A stretch of DNA of 64,000 bases from Eleusine coracana subsp. coracana. Taxonomy: Eukaryota > Streptophyta > Magnoliopsida > Poales > Poaceae. The stretch covers positions 18,495,013 through 18,559,012 of the forward strand of contig CM064429.1 in NCBI GenBank assembly GCA_032690845.1. The letters run 5' to 3'. The notes beneath the pieces were generated by a model. That model saw nothing but the letters and a program-made list of their open reading frames with translations, did no database searches and had not been told where the DNA came from. Positions 36,753-47,413 of this stretch are shown here, one piece after another. Numbering within the stretch: the first letter of the stretch is position 1; the number at the start of each line of letters is the position of its first letter. A program made the translations under genes and the position numbers.

Positions 36753-37348
36753 ATTAAAGGACCAAGAAGGCGACTAGGGGGGTGAATAGGAGCTAATTAA
36801 AATTCTTTACAAGAACTTATCCTAGGCCTATATCCCAATTACAATCCAGGCCAATCTCTAAACCGATCATTAAAGCCACACACACCAAGTTGTGACGTGC
36901 CAACCCTAGGAGTGATCAACAACAGCAGTGGAACACAGCGGAAACAAGGAAGAGCAGCAAAGACTTCACATGGTCAAAGAACAAACTCAAAACAAGTCAC
37001 TGGACGATCATCGACAGTGCCGATTGGTACTATCAGTAGTGCCGATCATGTCCATCGGTAGTGCCGATGCGGGGTTTGGACCCTAGCCACCGGTAGTGCC
37101 GGTCGTGGCATCAGCAGTGCCGATCCGGGTTCGGACCCACCGACAGTGCCGGTCCAGGCGATCGGCAGTGCCGATCGCCCCCTAACAGAACAGAAAGCTG
37201 TCGTAAATTTCCCCCAAAACTCTCCAAAACTCAACCAAATGATCTCCAAAATATGCGATTTTTCGACCAGCCAATCCTCAACATATCACGACCCTAATCC
37301 TAGAAGATCCACTCAATTGGCTCAAGGCTTCATCATAAATTTCAGATC
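36753..37348 (-). repeat. 5' LTR of copia C, truncated to 596 bp
   Basis: It aligns with 27876-28461 of the other LTR. The remaining 1.5 kb (U3 and promoter) is missing. Terminal bases are decayed (attaaagg for tgtgaagg). Confidence 0.85.
37010..37175. repeat. array of seven 15 bp palindromes (family C), 5' LTR
   Basis: Copies start at 37010, 37032, 37054, 37089, 37110, 37139 and 37161, with spacing 22, 22, 35, 21, 29 and 22 bp. This is one copy more than in the other LTR of the same element. Confidence 0.85.
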
Positions 37349-37371
37349 ATCTGCTGTCTCTGAAGCTCTGC

Positions 37372-38965
37372 CTATCCCCTGATGACCTCCATAATCTGAC
37401 ATCTCTCTTCAGCTGAGCTCTGGATGAAGTCAGCCAGGCGTCCTGTAAGCGCTGCTTTGATAGTGGCGGCCTCAGACTGTGTATCTGCTGGCTGAGATGG
37501 TGCTCTATTGCTGGCTGACTCAGGAACCACCGTCTCTGGATGAGCAACCTGCTCGTGAGTGACTGGTGGCAACTCCTGCTCGTCTGGAGGCACATTGTGA
37601 TCCCCTATGGACTTGAGGTGCATAACTGGTGGTCACCTCAGGAATTGCGTCATACTGCTCCTCAGTCACAAGTCCTAGTCTCCTTAGAAGATAGCAAATA
37701 TACTTCCCGTAGACTAGGTGGCGTCCTCCGACTCTCTCTGAAATCACCTCCTCCATCTCAACAATGAATAGGTCTGTAAGGTCAAACTGCTGTCTCCTTA
37801 GAATAGCTGCCACTGCCCACTGCTGCAAGAGTGTGAACTCCTCTCTATACCCTGACCTCGAAATGATAGTCCTGGTGACTATCGATCTAACCACCTTCGC
37901 CTCTGCTGTAAGCCTAGCAGGGTGTCTGTCAAATCCTGGAGTATGTGGTGGTGGAAAGGCTACTGACACCATATCGCCTGGAGGTAGCATCCCTTCCTAT
38001 GGTCTGTGGGGTGGAGCGAAAGTCTCGTAGGCCCTCATGTAGAGCTGCAAATCTGAAGCAAGTAGTCCTAGTGCAGCTATGAGATCCTCCCTGGTCAAGC
38101 GTTGGGGCTCTCCTCCGAACATGAACCAGATCTCATAACGATCTTTAGCTACCCAAAGTAAGGCGTAGAACTCCAACACTATATCCTCTTTAAACCTGTA
38201 AGGACTCGTAACTAACTCAGCTAGTCCAGGCAAGTACGTGAAGTACTGCTCCATCTCCGTGCCTGTGGCTCTTCTCATAGTCTGATACGTCATGTACTAC
38301 TATGGCACAAAAAGTCTAGTTTTGCCCTTGCTGGCAAGGTACCGTCTCAGACCCTCACCGATCCTTCTCTGAAGAACGGTCCAGTATCTCTCTCCTCCAG
38401 CAGGATCCCTAGAGACTGGAACCCACTGCTCGAAGGGTACGAGACGACTCGCCTTAAGGTCCTTGACAGGAACCTTAAGTATGTCTCCCTCTCAAGCTGC
38501 GGCTACCAGCCTGTGTAGCCTCCTAGTGCACACCTCACAGGTGCACTACGGGTCTCCTGCCCGGTGAGCTGACCTTTGAGGTCCTGTCTGCACTGGCTGC
38601 TCTGAATCCTCCTCCTTTGAGGACTCTGCCTCAGACTCTGACTCTAAGCTCTCCTCCTCCTTGAACTTCTCCTGTTGCTTGGAGGATCCCTGCTCCGTCG
38701 GTCTCGACGACCTCCCCTGACGGAAAGCCGGAGTACCCTACAACCACGGTGGCATCTTGATCCCTATGTATAGCTCTAGGGCTATTGTCCTCTGCCTGTT
38801 GCTCCTCCTACGTCCCTGGTCATCTATCTGTGTCCCTGTGATCAACAGTGATCCGGGTGTCCTGCATGAAGTCTCCATAGCATCCAGGTGCTGTGCCAAC
38901 CGTCTGGCCCTCTCTGACTCTAGGTCCAGTCTAATCCTCTTCTTGCCTCTGGGCTTCTCTGACAT
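37372..38965 (-). pseudogene. Athila-ORF1/plant-transposon-protein-like ORF of B2
   Basis: It starts MSEKPRGKKRIRLDLE at 38965. Pieces at 38293-37997 and 37990-37520 hold the best preserved core (EDIVLEFYALLWVAKDRYE, then REDLIAALGL; EFTLLQQWAVAAILR). A C-terminal piece runs to 37372. An acidic Ser/Glu-rich linker lies near 38590-38680. At least four stops break it. The core resembles the ATHILA ORF-1 / putative plant transposon protein group, whose function is unknown. I base this on remembered motif layout, not a search. Confidence 0.6.
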
Positions 38966-39931
38966 CTTGCCCTTTCCCTTATCCTGTCATGTAATCTCTA
39001 TAACTGACTGTTATCACTACACCTACATAGGTAGGGATAGGATAAGTATGGAACCTATATAAATCTACAAGCAAAGCACCGCTAGGTAAGAATACACAAT
39101 AGAAGTCCTAGCACTGAATGAAGGAAATGATCACAGGACAAATAAGCAAAGTAACAACAATGATCATCGACTATATGTGGCTGGTGCAAATCATCTAGTA
39201 TACAGTCAAATAATTGGCAATAAATCTAACTATAGACTAGATAGGAGACAACCCTAGAATTGCAATTAATAGATAGACATGGAATTTAATTGCAAACTAG
39301 GTTGAGCTAATTACCCAATTAATGCAACTAAAAGATGGAAATTGATCTAATTGCATCAATTAAGGCAACTACTAGAATTTAGGGCATATTTCGATGAATT
39401 GGAAGAAAGGCTCAATACCCTGGGGGAATCGACAGCGAGTACCTCGGAGAACACGTGACCGATTGCCGAAAAGGTGAAGCTTTTGACACCGGCAATGGAA
39501 GAAGGGAGAAAAGAGGCAAGCTTGCCCTAGCAATCGGCAGAGGGAGCTCAGGGTCTGGGCTGTGCGCGCGGGTGCAGAGGTGTGGGCGCGTCGACGACGA
39601 TGCTGCGGCAAGGCCCGACGGTCAGGGGCGGCGCTCTGACAGCAAGAAGGCGGCGGCAACATTATGCAAGGGCATCGATGACGCTAGGGCTTGCACGCGG
39701 GCGCGGTGCGAGCGAGCAGAGCGAAGGGGTGGGCGGCGGCACGGCTAGACATGGTGGCACGATGGCTCGACGAGGTCGGCGGGAGCGTGTACTCGGCGTC
39801 GGGGGCGAACGGGAAGAAACCAAAGAGACTCCTAATTTTGACCTAGGTCAAACGATCCACGAACGGCCGAGATCAATCAAGGAATAGATCAATGGTCACA
39901 TATTTGGAAAGCATCATGCGTTCAATCATAG
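38966..39931 (-). other. leader region of B2
   Basis: AT-rich at 39000-39370, then a GC-rich CpG-dense part at 39400-39830 that looks like a captured or evolved 5' UTR. No product recognised. Confidence 0.5.
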
Positions 39932-40117
39932 TGACCGGACAGTACGGTCTCTAGACCGAACGGTCCAGTCTGCTCTGGGTCTGCTGGCACTGCATACAGA
40001 CCGGACGGTCCGGTCACTAGGACCGTTCTGTCCGGCCTCTATGACTAGACTCCCTAGAACACTGTGCCTGTGGGCACTGACCGGACTATACGGTCTGAAG
40101 ATCGAACGGTACGGTCA
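39932..40117. repeat. second array of 19 bp B-type palindromes, inside B2
   Basis: Copies start at 39932, 39953, 39998, 40020, 40078 and 40099. They form three pairs spaced 21, 22 and 21 bp. They lie outside the recognisable LTR, between the LTR and the ORF. Confidence 0.8.
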
Positions 40118-40439
40118 CTATAGGAAATTTTGCAGAATCAAGGAATTTCTCTATTTTTCATGTGCACTCACTTAACACTCAAATAAACACAACACTTGGA
40201 GCACGAAGGGAACTCTCAAACACTTGTTTTCAAATAGCGACACTCCATGACCGTATAATTTTTGCAAATGCCAAATAAAGAATCGAACAAATAAGAACCA
40301 AGGTAATTAAGAACCAAATGGATATGTATGAGCCTTAGTGCATGAACCACACGAGTGGGTTTAACCTCAGAGTTCATAGGAGCTTGCTCAATGGGCATGA
40401 AGTACAATCCTTACCTTTGATCACACTTGTGGAGATATA

Positions 40440-41177
40440 ATCTCATATAGATCGGCTCCTCTAGAACCGTTGGTTTCCTGCCCAGCTGATCTCTTGCACT
40501 GACTGGACCGTCCGGTCTCTTCCTTCTCTCTCCATTCCAGAGAGCATCCAGTTCTGCACCTTCTGTCCCGACTCCCATCCATAGAGACCGGACCGTCCGG
40601 TCTCTATGGGCCTTCTTGCTGACAGACTCCTCGCAGACCGCTCTCTGATCTCCTAGTGACCATACAGAACAGTCTCTACTGACCCCTTTGTCCGATCACT
40701 CTATCCAGAAGCTGAAACTTCTCATCCTCATTTGACTTCGTTTCCCGACTTCTCCGAATAGCTCCTCTACTTCTCCACTGTCACCTAGTGACTGTGATTT
40801 CACTGAGCATCCATGCACATCACCGACTAGCCGTGACCTAAAAGACATGACCTAGACCCCCTTGATAGTCTGGTTTTTCTTATGGACTCAAAGCCCTAAC
40901 AACTAGACAAGTGTTCCAAACACTTGCTCCATGACTTGTCCTTAGCTTTGATCCATCTCCATCAACCCTTAGACTCCATCAAACTCATTAAGCCTCCATG
41001 CTTGTGGTCATTGTCATCCATTGTCAAGGCAACCGTCTAAGATCATCATAAAGTTTAGAGATGATTCCTGCATAGACAACACTCGTATAGATATTAACCT
41101 ATAATTTCATAGTTGTCATTAATCACCAAAACATTTATACCTTAGGGATCCAATCATCAATGGTCATGAAGCTTACA
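40440..41177 (-). repeat. B-type LTR of B2, U3 part only
   Basis: It matches 14847-15720 of the B1 LTR in reverse. B palindromes are recognisable at about 40500, 40585, 40635, 40657 and 40680, some decayed. Similarity to the B1 LTR stops at the TATA region near 40440, so R/U5 is replaced by other sequence. Confidence 0.75.
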
Positions 41178-42064
41178 CATAGTCTCCTAAATCTTAGTAT
41201 ACTCTCTTCAATCTTATTATCTCTATCTTGTTCTCGTCTCGCATCTCAGCTTTTCTGTAGTTTTGTACCCTTAGTCATTAAACTTGGTAGAGTGGGACTG
41301 ATGAGGAATGAGCTGAACCTCCTAGTGTTAGCAGTACTATGAGTATATCAATCTAAGTGTTCTAATCAGCTTCCATATCATCATAATATAAAGGATGACT
41401 GATTGGGAGTCCTGATGCACTCATCTGATGTTCAACAATTTCTATGCACCATTTTGAATTCTTAAACTAAGTTATAGCTTGTCTCTCCTTTTTTGGGTTA
41501 CTTTTCTTTGTTTTGGTTTTTGTTCCTTTGTCGGGTTCCTTTTGGGTTTTATCTCTAATCTATCCCAACTTGCTTGGGATAAAAAACTTTGTTGTTGTTG
41601 TAAACTAAGTTATAGCTTATACAATTCTTAAAACTCTGTATACATTTTTATTTAACTTCATAAATTTCACTAGGAATGAAATTGGATTCTGTATATGAAC
41701 TGTATTCTTAGGACTATTGATTACAGATACAGAATATAGGCTTCCTGTTCTTGTAGGGAGGTCGTTGACCCAGTAACTTACCCATGAAAAATGTCGTCTT
41801 ATTTATCAACAGTTCTGTTCATCATTATAAGTTTTTTGGGCAACTTAATCTTGATAGGTTTACACGGTTTCATCAATTTGTGAATATTCTTTTCTGTTTT
41901 TTTCCCTATGTGGAATAATGGCATCATTTGAATTAAGGATTTGCCCCCCAATGTCTGCTTCTGCCCTTATGTTTTTGAAGCCATTCTCAATGTTTCTTTC
42001 GGGCATAATTTATCCTGTAAATTTGGTGCATAAACTGCAGTTTGTATACAAGTAGCTGAAATAT
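41178..42064. other. intergenic DNA around a SINE
   Basis: AT-rich with no recognisable gene. It contains the SINE described separately and ends at the tat TSD of the CACTA element. Confidence 0.6.
41481..41600 (+). mobile_element. 5'-truncated SINE with 18 bp TSD
   Basis: The 120 bp body ends in cttgcttgggataaaaaac followed by a GTT repeat, a hallmark of a grass tRNA-derived SINE (Au-like). It is flanked by identical 18 bp copies of taaactaagttatagctt at 41463-41480 and 41601-41618. No A/B box is visible, so the 5' tRNA-like part seems absent. Confidence 0.8.
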
Positions 42065-42099
42065 CACTATGTAAGAAAAGCCTTTTAGTGATGCTTCTA

Positions 42100-42310
42100 G
42101 ACTGGTATTAGTGACGCGTAAAAGACGCGTCACTACCTCTGTATCACTAATGTGAAGTCATTAGTGACGCGGTTTTCACGCGTCACTAATGACTCACACA
42201 TTAGTGACACATTTGAGTCTAGACGCGTCACTAATGTGAGTCATTAAGTGACGCGTCTCAATTAAGACGTGTCACCAATATTGGAGACATTAGTGACGCG
42301 TCACCAATGA
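42100..42310. repeat. subterminal repeats of the CACTA element
   Basis: Alternating direct and inverted copies of tagtgacgcgt and acgcgtcacta, the usual transposase-binding region of CACTA elements. Confidence 0.85.
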
Positions 42311-42819
42311 TGAAATTAAAAAACATAAAAAAAATACACATGATGTGTACAGTTTTCCCGGAATTGCAAGCAAGGTGCATGTTTCAAATTAATTAAAAAC
42401 TACATAGACAATATTAAATGTGCAGTAATTCAAAAAAGTAAAGCACTAATGAAACTTAGCAAAAGTATCCTACAGCAACAAAAGAGGATGCATCAAAATT
42501 TTGGTTAAGACCATTTGTCACTCTAGAAGCTTCCAAAAAGAAATAAACTGAGCCAGGTGCATGCTCAAATTTACGCAAACAATTAGATCAAAAGATTGGG
42601 TGGCAATATAGTAGCATTTTTTTATAAATGAAAAATAGCATCTACTGCACTGTCAAAATTGGGTGGGAATATAGTAAGGAATCAAACACACTATAAGGTA
42701 TATACATCATAAAAGGGTCTTTGAAATTTGAATAACCCAACCATTCACTGAATTACCACATTAAAAGACTAAACCTAGACCTCGTGAAGCATAATATACT
42801 TCAAAAATTAGAACCACAT

Positions 42820-43395
42820 TTATAACAAGATCCTAAGGAGCCAGGACCCCATACCACTTCCATCAGCTTCATATGATTGATCGGATAGCTTAACATCACG
42901 CTTTCGTTTTACTCTGCATATCAAGAGTGCATCAATGGTGTGCCTCTCGTCTGGTATACAACTGCTAGAACACATAAATATTAGCAATGAAATAGAAAAG
43001 TACACTCAAATAAGCAGGCATTACACATTTACACCAACAGAAAACATGAATGCACACTGCTATATGGGAGAAAAACACAGTTGCCAGTTATTAAATGTAC
43101 AAACCTTGAAGCTAGAACAGGCTTAGGGTTGCCACAAAATTCCTTCAGAGAAGAAAGGAGACGGGATTGTAACATATATAAAGCTGCATCGAGGCCAGGG
43201 ACGTACAACAGGACAACTTTCGGTATCAGAGATTTGTTCTGAACAACAATGACAACAGCATAAAAAGCATGTTCCAACCTCAAACAAACACAATATATGT
43301 TGAATGTGCATAATCAGAGGTACAAGTACCTTAACAAACACCCATGAAATCAGAATGCCATCACCAATAACCCAAGTGACTAGCTCTTGAACATT
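42820..43395 (-). pseudogene. captured gene fragment, three in-frame exons (nuclease-like, possibly SDN5/RNA exonuclease)
   Basis: Minus-strand exons are 43395-43330, 43238-43105 and 42964 down to about 42820, with GT/AG introns and a continuous frame across both junctions. The peptide includes ELVTWVIGDGILISWVFVK, NKSLIPKVVLLYVPGLDAA and CIPDERHTIDALLICRVKRK. I associate this block with the N-terminal region of plant small-RNA-degrading nuclease 5-like proteins, from memory only. The catalytic exonuclease domain is not present. The frame ends at a stop near 42820. Confidence 0.5.
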
Positions 43396-44216
43396 CTGTA
43401 TTACAAAATAACGACTCATTATGAGTAAAGATTTCAAGAGTCAAATTTCAACAAGCACTGTGGTCAAAAAATGAACCTGAAAATTTAATGTAGAGGTTAA
43501 AGCGGCCTCCTTGTAGACGAACCTCACTTAGCCTCGAAAGGATAGACATGAGGAAAGAATGTTAGAACACGAAGCAGAAAAAAATAGTGAGGAAAAAAGT
43601 TAGCATAGGTGAAAAGTCAGTGAGTAAATTTAACAGCACAAATCAAGCAATCAACAAATGGCCAATTTTCAACTAAACTCCCATAGCATGTCGCAGCTGA
43701 AAGGAAAGACAGAAACGCCATGTAGAATTCAATTATAAATACAGAATATGTATCTCGAGGTGATATAGCATCCCCCGATTTGAAGAGAAAACTTTGATCA
43801 CAAAACCATATAGCATCCTAAAGTTCCAAGTAAAGCACACCCCTTTATACAACAGGAGCCCCAAAATCTAAATAGCAAGCGATTGCTTGACATTTGTACC
43901 TTCCGATTTATTTTAATACTCCTATGAAAATATCAACTAAGCACAAAACAATTCTATGAGATCAGTCTCTAGCTGAAGGCAGATGGATGGAACAACCCAA
44001 TCCCCTTATAATCTTTGCAGAATGTCTCCCATCCATTTGAGCATATTCTATCAAACACAGAAACAACTGGCCAATCGTAGGCATTGCAAGTATCACGGAG
44101 CCGTGTCATGGTTTCATGAATCATGAGCAACGCCATATCCCCTGTACCCAGCTCCGCATAGCTATTTTTTTTTCACCACGATCGTAAGCAATACAACACA
44201 CTGATGCTATAGATAC

Positions 44217-44327
44217 CTGTGAGTAGTCGTCCCCAAGGAGAGATGGAAGGAATACTGAAATCTGGTGGAGGGCGGCGCTGACCTTTGACGTGGGGTGCGG
44301 GCGCAGGTGGGAGGCGAGTGCGGCCAT
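44217..44327 (-). pseudogene. captured first exon of an unrecognised plant gene
   Basis: ATG at 44327 opens 37 codons (MAALASHLRPHPTSK to GDDYSQ) ending exactly at a GTATCT donor after CACAG. Upstream on the minus strand is GC-rich sequence like a promoter and 5' UTR. It may or may not belong to the same gene as the three exons further on. Confidence 0.45.
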
Positions 44328-45397
44328 CTGCCTTGCCGCGGCGTGCTGTTGCTGCTGCTCCGTGGCTGGTGCACTGAAGCTGCTGGAGGAGACTCGCCCG
44401 CCACGGAGTTGGAGGGGAGACAGAAGCTAGCCCGACTGAACCAATCGAGCCCCACCGACAGCCTCCACCACCTCCCTGCGCGCGTCCGCCTGCTGACGGC
44501 CTCCGCCTCCTCCCGGCGCGCGCCGACGACCGCCTCCCTCCCCTCCCCGCTTTCGTCGCCCAAATCCGCCCTAAGATCCGACAGCCTCGAGGTCGGAGGA
44601 GACGGATCCGGCCTCTTGGCGCGCGGAGGGGGTAGGCCCGAGGCGGCTCCGGCTTCGGGCCGGCGCGGCGGGGAGCGGCGAGGCACAGGCGGGCGGCTCT
44701 GTCTGAGGTGAGGGGATGGGGATTGTTGATGAGAGGGAAACCGGGAGAGGGAGGCAGACTGTGAAGCGGGCGGGTGAAGCACGGCCAAAAAGCCATGGCG
44801 CTCTACATCTCACCGCCGTCCACCTGCCAGCGCAGCCCGTACCAAACCCTAACCCTAGGGCCTTCGGCGTAGACGCTGCTCCGTCGAGGGGGACGCCGCA
44901 CGGGTCGACGAGGACAAGTGAGCTGGAGGCGCATCTGCTTCGGCAATGAGGGAGTGGCGGCTCTGGCCGACGAGGAGGACGACGCAGGTGAGAGGAGATC
45001 GGGAGAGGGAGAGGGAGAGGAGACCGGGAGACGGGGAGAGGGAGGGAGCGCTGAGATTTTTTTTCTTGAAGTGGTGAGGAAGCAGGGCTGCGGGGGGAGG
45101 GAGGGGGTGCGGACGCGAGAGAGCCATGAACGCTGAGTGAATAAAATTTTCGGGTCCGGGTCTTAGTAAATAGGTGAAACGTATTGTGGAAAAGCATCAC
45201 TAATGATAATTTTTCTTATTAGTGATACGTGAAAAGTAGAAGCGTTAATATTATATAATTATTGATGATGCGTCTTGACTATGGGACTTGTTTAGTGACG
45301 CGTCCAGTTTTTATATATTACTATTATATGTTTTATGATATATTTTATCAGAAACGTCACTAATTAAAGTATCATTTTTAGCCTTTTTTACATAGTG

Positions 45398-46135
45398 TAT
45401 CCCTCTGCTGAGGAACAAATAGTTTTCTGTTTTGAACAAAGGGCAGGAGCAACGCCCTTTCATTATTAGAAGTTTACTAATTTTTTTCCTTACATGATTG
45501 TTTGCGCATTCTCACTCTTGCTACATTCTAACCAAGGTTTGCACATATGCCAAAGCTCTCAGATCCTTCTGTTACGTTCATTCCATGTGTGCCACGCTGT
45601 AGATATGAGAATTGCAGCTAGGGTATGCTTCTCTTCCTCTGAAGTGAAGATCATCTGATCACACCATTTCCACCTGTCATGCATACCTTCAATGTGGACA
45701 AATGTGTACTGTTGTTTCAGGCTCCAGAGTGCACGGGAAGCATCTTGGGTGCACGACCAATTGCAAAGCCTTTTCTTGTCTACCATCAAGGAGCAGCGGT
45801 GGAGGAAGATCTGCTGCGTGCGCTGCTCCGTGACCAGGAGAAGAGGGGAGAGACATCGGCCGCGCGAAACCGACATGACTGACGCCCAGTGACGGCAGAG
45901 GCTTCTTCTTCTTTCGTGCGCCTCCCTCTACGTGCTGACCTCTATACCCGTATCTTATCCCACCTTGCCGTCGTTGTCCATTCCAAGATCAAGTCCCCAG
46001 GCCTCATGCCGGTCGTCGAGCGTGGATCCACAACTTCTGTCCATTGTTCATGACCAAGGTTTTGCGAGGTGTGCAGCTTGAAAGGACTCATCATACGTCC
46101 TTGCCAGTCCACCCAGATGGCCCATCCCCGGAAGA
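45398..46135 (-). pseudogene. LINE-like 3' remnant and flanking DNA
   Basis: A minus frame at 45876-45559 ends LAAILISTAWHTWNERNRR, resembling the C-terminal zf-RVT region of plant LINE reverse transcriptases. The rest up to 46135 has no recognisable content. Confidence 0.4.
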
Positions 46136-46661
46136 CACTATCACAAAAATGACCTTTATAAGCAGGCTAAAATCCCCAATAGCGGCTGTTTGGACGTCCC
46201 GTCGTGCAACTCTCATAGCTAAAAATCAAACACTAAAACGACGGACGATTTGAAGATGACACAAACCACCGCACCGGCGCCCGCCAGATCGACGAAGGGC
46301 CGTCGCTAGGGAGGGGAAATCGCCACTCACTGCCGCGCCTGGAGGGGTCGGATTCGGCCGCCGCGTATGGAGGGGTTGGATCTGGCCGCCATGTCGCCTG
46401 CCGCCGTGTCTGGAGGGGCCGGATCTGGCCGCCACGCCGCTTGCCACGGCTCCTAGAAGGGGAGGCGGCAGCGCTGGTCGAGGGGAAGACGCGCACGCAG
46501 CCAGGCCGCCAAGTGCCTTGTGCCCCCGTGCCGGCGCGCATCATCGAGCGGCGTGAGGGAGGTGGCCGGGCGTGTGGGTGGCGCAGCCGCATGGGAGTCG
46601 TCGCCATCGGGGAGGAGGCGCCGTCGCGAGGGAGAGTTCACCGCTAGGGAGAGTGCAACCG

Positions 46662-46713
<52 letters not shown>

Positions 46714-47039
46714 TTATTGAATAGAGTTCGGGTCTCGGGTAAATGGGCCAAAAAACAAAATGGGCCTCCGAGTTTAATGGCGGGTCATGTTGTGACCGGC
46801 CTCTAAAAGTCCTCTAAAAGTCAACTTTTAGAGGTCGGTCACAACATGGTCTGCCTCTATAAATACATGCTATTTATAGGTAGTTTATAACTTGACTCGT
46901 CGCTAAAAATTAATTTTTCGATACAATTTACAACTTGATCTGCCATTAAATTTTTTTTACCTTTGTAGCGGTGGATTTTCTTTTACCCGCCTCTACGGAT
47001 TTTTTTATGCCGCCGCTAAAAGCCCTTTTTATGGTAGTG
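46136..47039. mobile_element. small CACTA-type element, TSD aga
   Basis: The ends CACTATCACAAAAATGACC and the inverse of CACTACCATAAAAAGGGC are flanked by aga (46133-46135 and 47040-47042). The 904 bp interior is GC-rich on the left, has a GA microsatellite, and near the right end shows inverted copies of tctaaaagt and acttttaga. No transposase. Confidence 0.85.
46664..46709. repeat. GA microsatellite
   Basis: About 23 AG/GA units inside the small CACTA element. Confidence 0.95.
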
Positions 47040-47042
47040 AGA

Positions 47043-47149
47043 AGTTCATGCCCACCACACCTTTGGCTCTACGGGAGCACTAGTATTAGACAAATAGATT
47101 AGGCCTTAAATATTTATTACTTGTTTATTACATTTATGTCATTGGGCCC
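47043..47149 (+). other. short segment, possibly the start of copia G's LTR
   Basis: It lies between the CACTA element and copia F and would be continuous with 60874 onward before F inserted. It contains no gene. Confidence 0.35.
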
Positions 47150-47413
47150 TGTTAGAACCTCGCTGGAGAGACAACTCCTAGGTTGCCGGCGAGATCACGG
47201 CCTACTCACACACGCACACAAGAAACTCACGCGAATGATTTTGGTGCTGCAGAATGGGCAGCTTTTCCAGAGTCTATTCCCTTGCTTATATAGACTATTA
47301 CATGGAAACTAAATGTGTCAGCCCTACCATACAAACGTTAGTTGCCTACACATGGCTAGCTAATAATAGAAACTAATCTATTAATTACAGCAGGCAAGGA
47401 TTATTTCCTACAA
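47150..47413 (-). repeat. 3' LTR of copia F
   Basis: Plus-strand ends are TGTTAGAACC and TTTCCTACA. TATA box CTATATAAGC is at 47284-47293 (minus). The PPT GGGAGGAGAT (minus, 47414-47424) adjoins it. Confidence 0.88.

Larger units (their letters stand above)
27876..37348 (-). mobile_element. Maximus/SIRE-like copia element C
   Basis: In minus orientation: truncated 5' LTR (37348-36753), tRNA-iMet PBS, gag with two zinc knuckles, protease, integrase, RT, RNase H, a 1 kb noncoding region, PPT and a full 3' LTR (29975-27876). Integrase before RT defines copia. Many stops and frameshifts show it is dead. Its right LTR is cut at 37348 and joined to element B2, which points to a deletion rather than a simple insertion. 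Confidence 0.9.
37349..41177 (-). mobile_element. non-autonomous LTR element B2 with B-type LTR
   Basis: In minus orientation it starts with an LTR closely matching that of B1 (41177 TGTAAGC... onward, long stretches near 88% by eye). It continues through a leader with a second palindrome array, then an ORF (38965-37372) unlike pol. No RT or integrase is visible. The left end is fused to copia C's LTR, so its 3' part is lost. The shared LTR suggests B1-type copia as its helper. Confidence 0.65.
42065..45397. mobile_element. CACTA transposon carrying plant gene fragments, TSD tat
   Basis: The ends are CACTATGTAAGAAAAGCC and the inverse of CACTATGTAAAAAAAGGC, flanked by tat (42062-42064 and 45398-45400). 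Subterminal repeats of ACGCGTCACTAAT and its inverse crowd 42100-42310 and recur more loosely at 45180-45310. No transposase is visible, so it is non-autonomous. The interior holds minus-strand exons of plant genes and a CpG-rich promoter-like region (44250-45130). Confidence 0.9.

Noticed and set aside
44843..44858. Telomere-like aaccctaaccctaggg
   Set aside because: Only two units inside a CACTA element; more likely a telobox motif of a captured plant promoter than an interstitial telomere.
44207..45200. Long Pro/Arg/Ser-rich minus-strand frames up to 209 codons
   Set aside because: Composition follows the GC-rich promoter-like sequence; overlapping frames all look alike. Only the short exon with a good donor site was kept.
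46233..46647. Arg/Pro-rich frames in the small CACTA element
   Set aside because: Low-complexity translation of GC-rich DNA on both strands.
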